64,000 nt of DNA from Dromaius novaehollandiae (taxonomy: Eukaryota > Chordata > Aves > Casuariiformes > Dromaiidae), in assembly GCF_036370855.1 (NCBI RefSeq), contig NC_088113.1:18558501-18622500 (forward strand), written 5' to 3'. The notes beneath the pieces are model-generated. The model made no database searches. It was not told the DNA's origin and saw nothing but the letters and a program-made list of their open reading frames with translations. This document shows positions 59,501 to 64,000 of the stretch, one piece after another (within the stretch, counting starts at the first letter, position 1; each line of letters opens with the position of its first letter). Made by a program: the position numbers and the translations under genes.

Positions 59501-62500
59501 TGTAAGACAGCCGTTCAGCATACATTTTATTCAACATGACTATGTCATTGTTTCCCAGTGTGGCAAGATAAGGCTTGCATCTCGAGCTTGTTCCATTTAA
59601 TGACTCATTGGTCTCTTGAATTCAGGGGCTGCAGGAGATGGGCTGAACAGAGATCGCAGCATGGGGAGATAAAAAGAGGTAGTGCTCATAGTGGACTTTT
59701 CTAACATGTTCGCTATTTCCCAATAACCCCTTTTTTTGTCCCAAGCAGTTACCCAAAGTTCAAGATTCCGAGTTGTCTCCTTTAGCTGAAGAAATGAGTG
59801 ATAGAGCCACATGTCTTTGATACAGTCTCCTTCCTTTCCAGTGTGCAGGGAACAGTTTCATTGACCGCTGGGAAAGTCAAATGGCAGGACCCAAGCATCT
59901 TAGTCACAGGTCCAAGCCTTCATCCACCAGCACTGCACTAAAAACTCTCTCCTTTGCTTTTCCTCAGGCCCATCTTTCTCCCCAGAGATCCATGACTGTG
60001 AAATCTTGACCACTCTTAGGCTGTCTGTGGCAAGAGTCCAGCACCTTCTGGGAGTTGTTCCCTCGTTTTTAAAATAGAGAAGTTCAGGACCACACGCAGA
60101 AGACTGTGGGCAGTTTTGTGCCTGGTAGTAATATTTGCCCACTTTAGCACACAAGCTCCTAGTCTGCAGAGTAACTGAGCAGAGTTACTGTAACTACATG
60201 CTCAGATTTGATGTGCTTTCCCATGTCTTACAACTTGATCTGTCAGCATGGGGCAAACTTTGGACCTGTTGTCATTTATGGGAGCTTTTCAAGGTCAGTG
60301 GTCCATCTTGAAAATTGTTTTAATTGGTCTAATAAAAGCCTGGGAAAAAAGCTCTAATGCTCTAAAAGGACAGTGTCATGATCCTGACTTTATTTCTTCT
60401 GTCCTGATTTAAGAATGAACTTCAGTCTTGCAGGAATCACTGAAATATAAGCAGGCATTTACTGACTCCTGTGGGATTGGGTTCATGCTTAACACTATGA
60501 CTTCTTGTGAATAAGCATCTTTTTCTGAGGTGGAGTGCCTGAGTGTTTGGCATATGGCTGTGTGCTCATAGAAGATGGTCAGTTTTTAATAAAACATTAA
60601 TAATAAATATTTCTTTTGGTCTATATGCACCAACTCAGCAGACCAGCAGAGATTCATGTCTGACCAGGGATAGAGTACCATGAAGGTGGCATACCAGAAT
60701 GGTTTTTATCGTAAACACTTCTGTCACTCTCAGAAAACTCAAGTTTTCTCGTGGTTCTGTTTACAGACTGGGATCAGATCAGGCCTACTTAGTCTTTCAA
60801 TAAAAAATGGCTCATTTTTAGCCAGGAGGAGCTGAGTTCTTACCTCGCTGCTGGATGCTGGTGTCTTTCACTGGAGAGTTTCTTAAGACTATTTTGAAGT
60901 TCAGCACTTAACATTATAAGCAATGCTGAAAGCATCAGTAAATCAGCGGGTTTCTAAACAATTGACAAAGTGCTGGTTCTTTAAGAGTACATAATTACTT
61001 GTATTTATTTATGGATTCAGAATGTCTTATTAGTCAATGATTTCCCATGCTCCATAATTGTATATGCAGAAATTATATTGCTTTAGAGTAAAAAATTACA
61101 TAAAGATTGTTTTCTAATCAAAAGAGAAGGAACATTGTTATCAGGAGAATGAGTTGCGAGTCAGACAATAAGTTATTAATGAACTTAATGGAGTCGCATG
61201 AGCTTGCTCAGGGAGTGAATGATCATTTACAGTACCAGGAATGTTCACTACTATGTGCTCTATCTTAGACTCTCAAATATCAAAATTAAGGAGTGTGAAG
61301 TGCCAGTGCTTGGCACTTTGGGTCTGCCACAAACCTTCTGGCATCTGGGCCAAATTAAGGGGTCTCCGCAGCTGGTTTCAGTGGGGGCAGGATTAGGGTG
61401 TAAGTCAGTAGCTGCCAGGAATTCAATGTTTTCTTTTTACAGAAAGAGATCCCAGCTTATTCCATAGGCATTAGTGATTGTAAGGACTTTGGACTAAAGA
61501 TGAAAGTGACCAGAAGAAATGCAGAGTAACATGCAGCAGGAAAAATGAATGAGCTGACATTTGCAACGGAGTTGATTTTTATTGGATTATGGTCCTTTCC
61601 TCACAAGACTGTTCTTAATGAGGCACTTGTGTCCTCGGCATCTTTCTCTTTAAGTTTAACAAGGGAAACATTTCTAATCTCATTTGGTATGCAGAGAGTT
61701 AGGAGAGGGCTGGAGTCATCCCTGGGATCACCAGCAAGTGGGTAGTGGTCTGCAATACTTTCCAGGTCTGCCCATCTATCTGCCTTGTTCTTCTGGGCCT
61801 AGGGAGGGCCACAGTTTATCTCCACCTCAGGAAAGCATTCCCCAGATGTCTTCTGTGCAGCCTTTTGAGAACCTGTGGGAAACCGGTTTGGAGAATCCAG
61901 CTGGCCAGAGTCGCTGTAGTCGCTCTTTGTTCCCTGTGTAGGGAGATGATGATTTTTCTGGCCGGAGTTTAACACAGTCTGTAAATAACAGCATGACTTC
62001 TGTGTTTGAGTCTGTCACCTTCTCACTTACGAAGCCTGCCTTTATCACAGAATAACATCAGCTGAGAACAATACGAATGCAAGGTAAGAGCTGTATTCAG
62101 CAGGGCCTTGAGAACAATGTGGCTCTTCTACAGCTCCCGAGCATCAGCGTAGCTTAGAAAGATTCTCTGTGAGGGCTGTGTTGGTGCTGTTGAGCAAACT
62201 GTTATTTCATTCGTCATTCACCCCAAATTAGACAGGCACTTCTTCACCTTCACCACTCCTTTTTTGTGCTTTTTGAAATGAGTAACAAAACGATTCTGCT
62301 CTCATCAGCTGCCTGCCTTTGACGTTGCATTCCCCATCGCGGCTAAAGCCGTTTCCTGACTAGGCTCCAAGACCTGAGGACGCCAGTCGGCAATGCACAG
62401 GCAGCACCTCTTGGAAATACCGTAGCAGGTCCCTGTGCACAGTCCCACAGTGAGACTGCCAGTCAGTCAAAATGCTCCTACAGGGGCAGGACTTCTCCAC

Positions 62501-64000
62501 GTGTGGCTTTTGGGTTGCTTTCTTCAGACAACCCACTACCTGGTATCCATAATGAGCGTTGTGGAAATGTTTCCGAGTTTTTTATCCTCTAATGGATCCA
62601 CTTTTTAGAGGCTTTGTGTTATTTTCCTTTGAGAATTGTTATCGGTCTACAATGGTTTGAATTGGGTCGTACTTTCACTTCCTATGCTGCTGTTGCTTCT
62701 GCTTCAGGAGTACTGAGCAACTGCAGACTATCTTGTTAATGATGCTGATTTTTCCACCTGGGAGTAGCAAGCTGTAAATAGTTCATTCCAGGGCCTCTGA
62801 CAGCTACTAGCTGCAGTTTAAGGCCCTGATGCATTGTTAGTTTGGGTCCTGTCGTTGTATTCTGGCTTCTCACAAGAAGCCCAGAAGCTCAGCTTTGGCA
62901 AACTGAATTCAGATTTTGAGCTCTGATCCTGCCAAGATTTGCATACCTGTTTAGCATTAAGCACTAAAGGGGTTTTATTATGCCATGCAGGAGCTATCAT
63001 AAAATTTGTTTCTTAGAAAACACCTTGTATCTCAGTGAACTGGTTTTGCCAGGCTTGTTGACTAAAAGAAGATATATATATATATATATATTTTTTTTAA
63101 ATCACTCCTTCTATCTTCATCATACAGAATTTAGTTAAAGCTCCAGGTTTCTTTACATCACACACACTTGACTTTTGTTATGGCATATGATAGTTTTTTT
63201 TATAGGTGGTTCTTTGAGTGGGATCAGTTTAATACAGAAATTCTCCCAGCCTGGCCCAGGTTTTTGAACCACTCTGAAGATGTTTCCACATTTATCTCTC
63301 TAAGTAACAGTCACAAGACAGCAACAAGATCTGTAGCAAATGGCCTTTTAGACCCTCGTTCTGGTGTGCTGTCACACTTGTGTACTTGCCTGTGTGTGTG
63401 TATATATATATATATATTTTTAAGGAGGAGGGAATGACAAGCTTCTTAGTCACTGCAGTCCCAGAGAGTGGCATTACAGTTGTTGATCACCTCTACATTG
63501 TGATTTATCCTCTTGCTGACTAATGTTTTATTTATAGTGAATGCTGCATTGTACTTATACAAAAGCTAATCCTCTAATTATTGAAGTGAAGGGGTCTGGG
63601 GATCATATTATTCATCAGCAACCACCCCGAGCCTGTATAGTTATTTATTTGATTAGGGAGGAAACACGTAGAAAAAAGCTTTTCTACAGCACCAGTGTGC
63701 AGCAGTCCAAATCCTCTGTATGACTTCACCTGCCAAAACAGAACTGTCGAAAGCCGGTCTTTCCATAACCGGTTGTCTTGCTCCATCTTTCTGTAGGCTC
63801 AGTGACAATCAAATACTTCGTATAATGAAGACTCTTTTATTTGTTCATTTTATACTCCCATTCACTTTCTGCTTCAGAATTACTACCTATAATTAATTTT
63901 ACAGTCTACTGTCCAGAGCTGGCGTATTTGCAACATAATAAAAGATTAAAAAGGCCCGTCTGTCATATTATCTTTAGTTAAGCAGGAACTGAATAACTTC
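50542..64000 (+). CDS. COL9A3: Collagen type IX alpha-3 chain, first five coding exons (partial, runs off the window)
   Basis: COL9A3 is one of three chains of type IX FACIT collagen, which decorates type II collagen fibrils in cartilage (family knowledge). Visible exons: 50542-50607 (22-aa start and signal peptide, MAGFSALG... ending SSAQ), 51913-51981, 56558-56593, 57125-57196 and 58764-58817. All internal junctions are phase 0 and GT-AG. After the residues RV, the first collagenous domain (COL3) runs as 25 uninterrupted Gly-X-Y triplets over exons 2-5 (7, 4, 8 and 6 triplets), for example GPKGAPGKPGAAGEAGLPG. Exon lengths of 69, 36, 72 and 54 nt fit collagen gene architecture. The 99 residues align without gaps to the human alpha-3(IX) N-terminus and look like the chicken protein. 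The start context is cacCATGg with a hydrophobic signal peptide directly after it. No sixth exon was found before 64,000, so intron 5 exceeds 5.18 kb and the remaining coding exons lie outside. Confidence 0.96.
55522..55565. repeat. 18-bp minisatellite, about 2.4 copies
   Basis: Units CGCAGTATGTGAGCCTCT (55522-55539) and TGCAGTATGTGAGCCTCT (55540-55557) are followed by a partial third copy, CGCAGTAT. It lies in COL9A3 intron 2. Confidence 0.9.
55612..55700 (+). repeat. Ancient MIR-like SINE fragment
   Basis: The stretch with GCAAAGTGATTTGCCTTGGG, followed by GGGAACCGAGCC, GGTCTTTGGCTTT and CCAAGCTCC, resembles the widespread amniote MIR-type repeat core (AGTGACTTGCCCAAGGTCA, then a segment of the GGGAATTGAACC kind). 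The copy is strongly diverged. The family name is inferred from memory of the consensus, not from a search. Confidence 0.55.
59332..59349 (+). repeat. Poly(A) run of 18
   Basis: Homopolymer in COL9A3 intron 5, followed by GG and a T run. No retrocopy was recognised upstream of it. Confidence 0.9.
63072..63098. repeat. (AT)10 microsatellite with T tail
   Basis: Ten AT units followed by a T run in COL9A3 intron 5. Confidence 0.95.
63391..63416. repeat. Compound (TG)5(TA)8 microsatellite
   Basis: Five TG units pass directly into eight TA units in COL9A3 intron 5, about 0.3 kb after another AT microsatellite. Confidence 0.95.

Larger units (their letters stand above)
58818..64000 (+). other. 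COL9A3: COL9A3 intron 5 (incomplete)
   Basis: At least 5,183 bases after exon 5 contain no Gly-X-Y coding block in any frame that I could find, so the intron continues past the window. It holds an 18-base A run (59332-59349) and two AT/TG microsatellites near 63.08 and 63.40 kb. Confidence 0.75.

Noticed and set aside
61355-61400. Possible further copy of the old interspersed repeat (TTTCAGTGGGGGCAGGATTA)
   Set aside because: The similarity is limited to about 20 bases, too short to call without a library search.
1-64000. CRISPR arrays, operons, prophage, tRNA or rRNA genes
   Set aside because: The sequence is vertebrate nuclear DNA with spliced genes; no regularly spaced repeats, cloverleaf genes or prokaryotic features were seen.

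Overview
The window reads as vertebrate nuclear DNA, most likely avian. It holds three intron-containing genes, all on the + strand: MRGBP (28,151-32,525), OGFR (35,749-45,674) and the 5' end of COL9A3 (50,542 to beyond the window). All were rebuilt exon by exon from the raw sequence. Every junction is GT-AG and every reading frame carries through without a break. The gene order MRGBP-OGFR-COL9A3 is the order on human 20q13.33, so this is a conserved synteny block. Short introns, short intergenic gaps, few recognisable transposons and a COL9A3 N-terminus that looks like the chicken protein all point to a bird, probably galliform; the species is inference.

Layout. 1-27,400 is AT-rich, gene-poor DNA with no recognised gene. 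It contains eroded ancient interspersed repeats, several hairpins and palindromes, and one short stretch near 9.77-10.01 kb with coding-like codon usage. 27,400-28,650 is a CpG island with the MRGBP promoter and first exon; MRGBP then runs to 32.5 kb with a 3'UTR of about 1.1 kb. A 1.8-kb gap holding a 39-bp tandem duplication leads to a second CpG island (35.47-36.45 kb) with the OGFR promoter and exon 1. OGFR has a 5.3-kb first intron, five small exons and one large last exon. 45.7-50.3 kb is the OGFR 3' region and intergenic DNA, with an unexplained 268-codon open frame. COL9A3 starts at 50,542 and shows its first five coding exons; exon 6 lies beyond the window.

The genes are not an operon-like unit. 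MRGBP is a nuclear subunit of the NuA4/TIP60 acetyltransferase complex, OGFR is the opioid growth factor (Met-enkephalin) receptor, and COL9A3 is a cartilage matrix collagen chain. MRGBP and OGFR have housekeeping-type TATA-less CpG promoters. Each contains a threefold short tandem repeat just upstream of the start codon, and the two share an identical 13-bp element. COL9A3 has a non-island promoter, as expected for a tissue-restricted gene.

I found no undescribed biological system. The observations most worth checking are the two repeat-built promoters, the enlarged poly-alanine N-terminus of MRGBP, the missing C-terminal repeats of OGFR, and two unexplained coding-like stretches.
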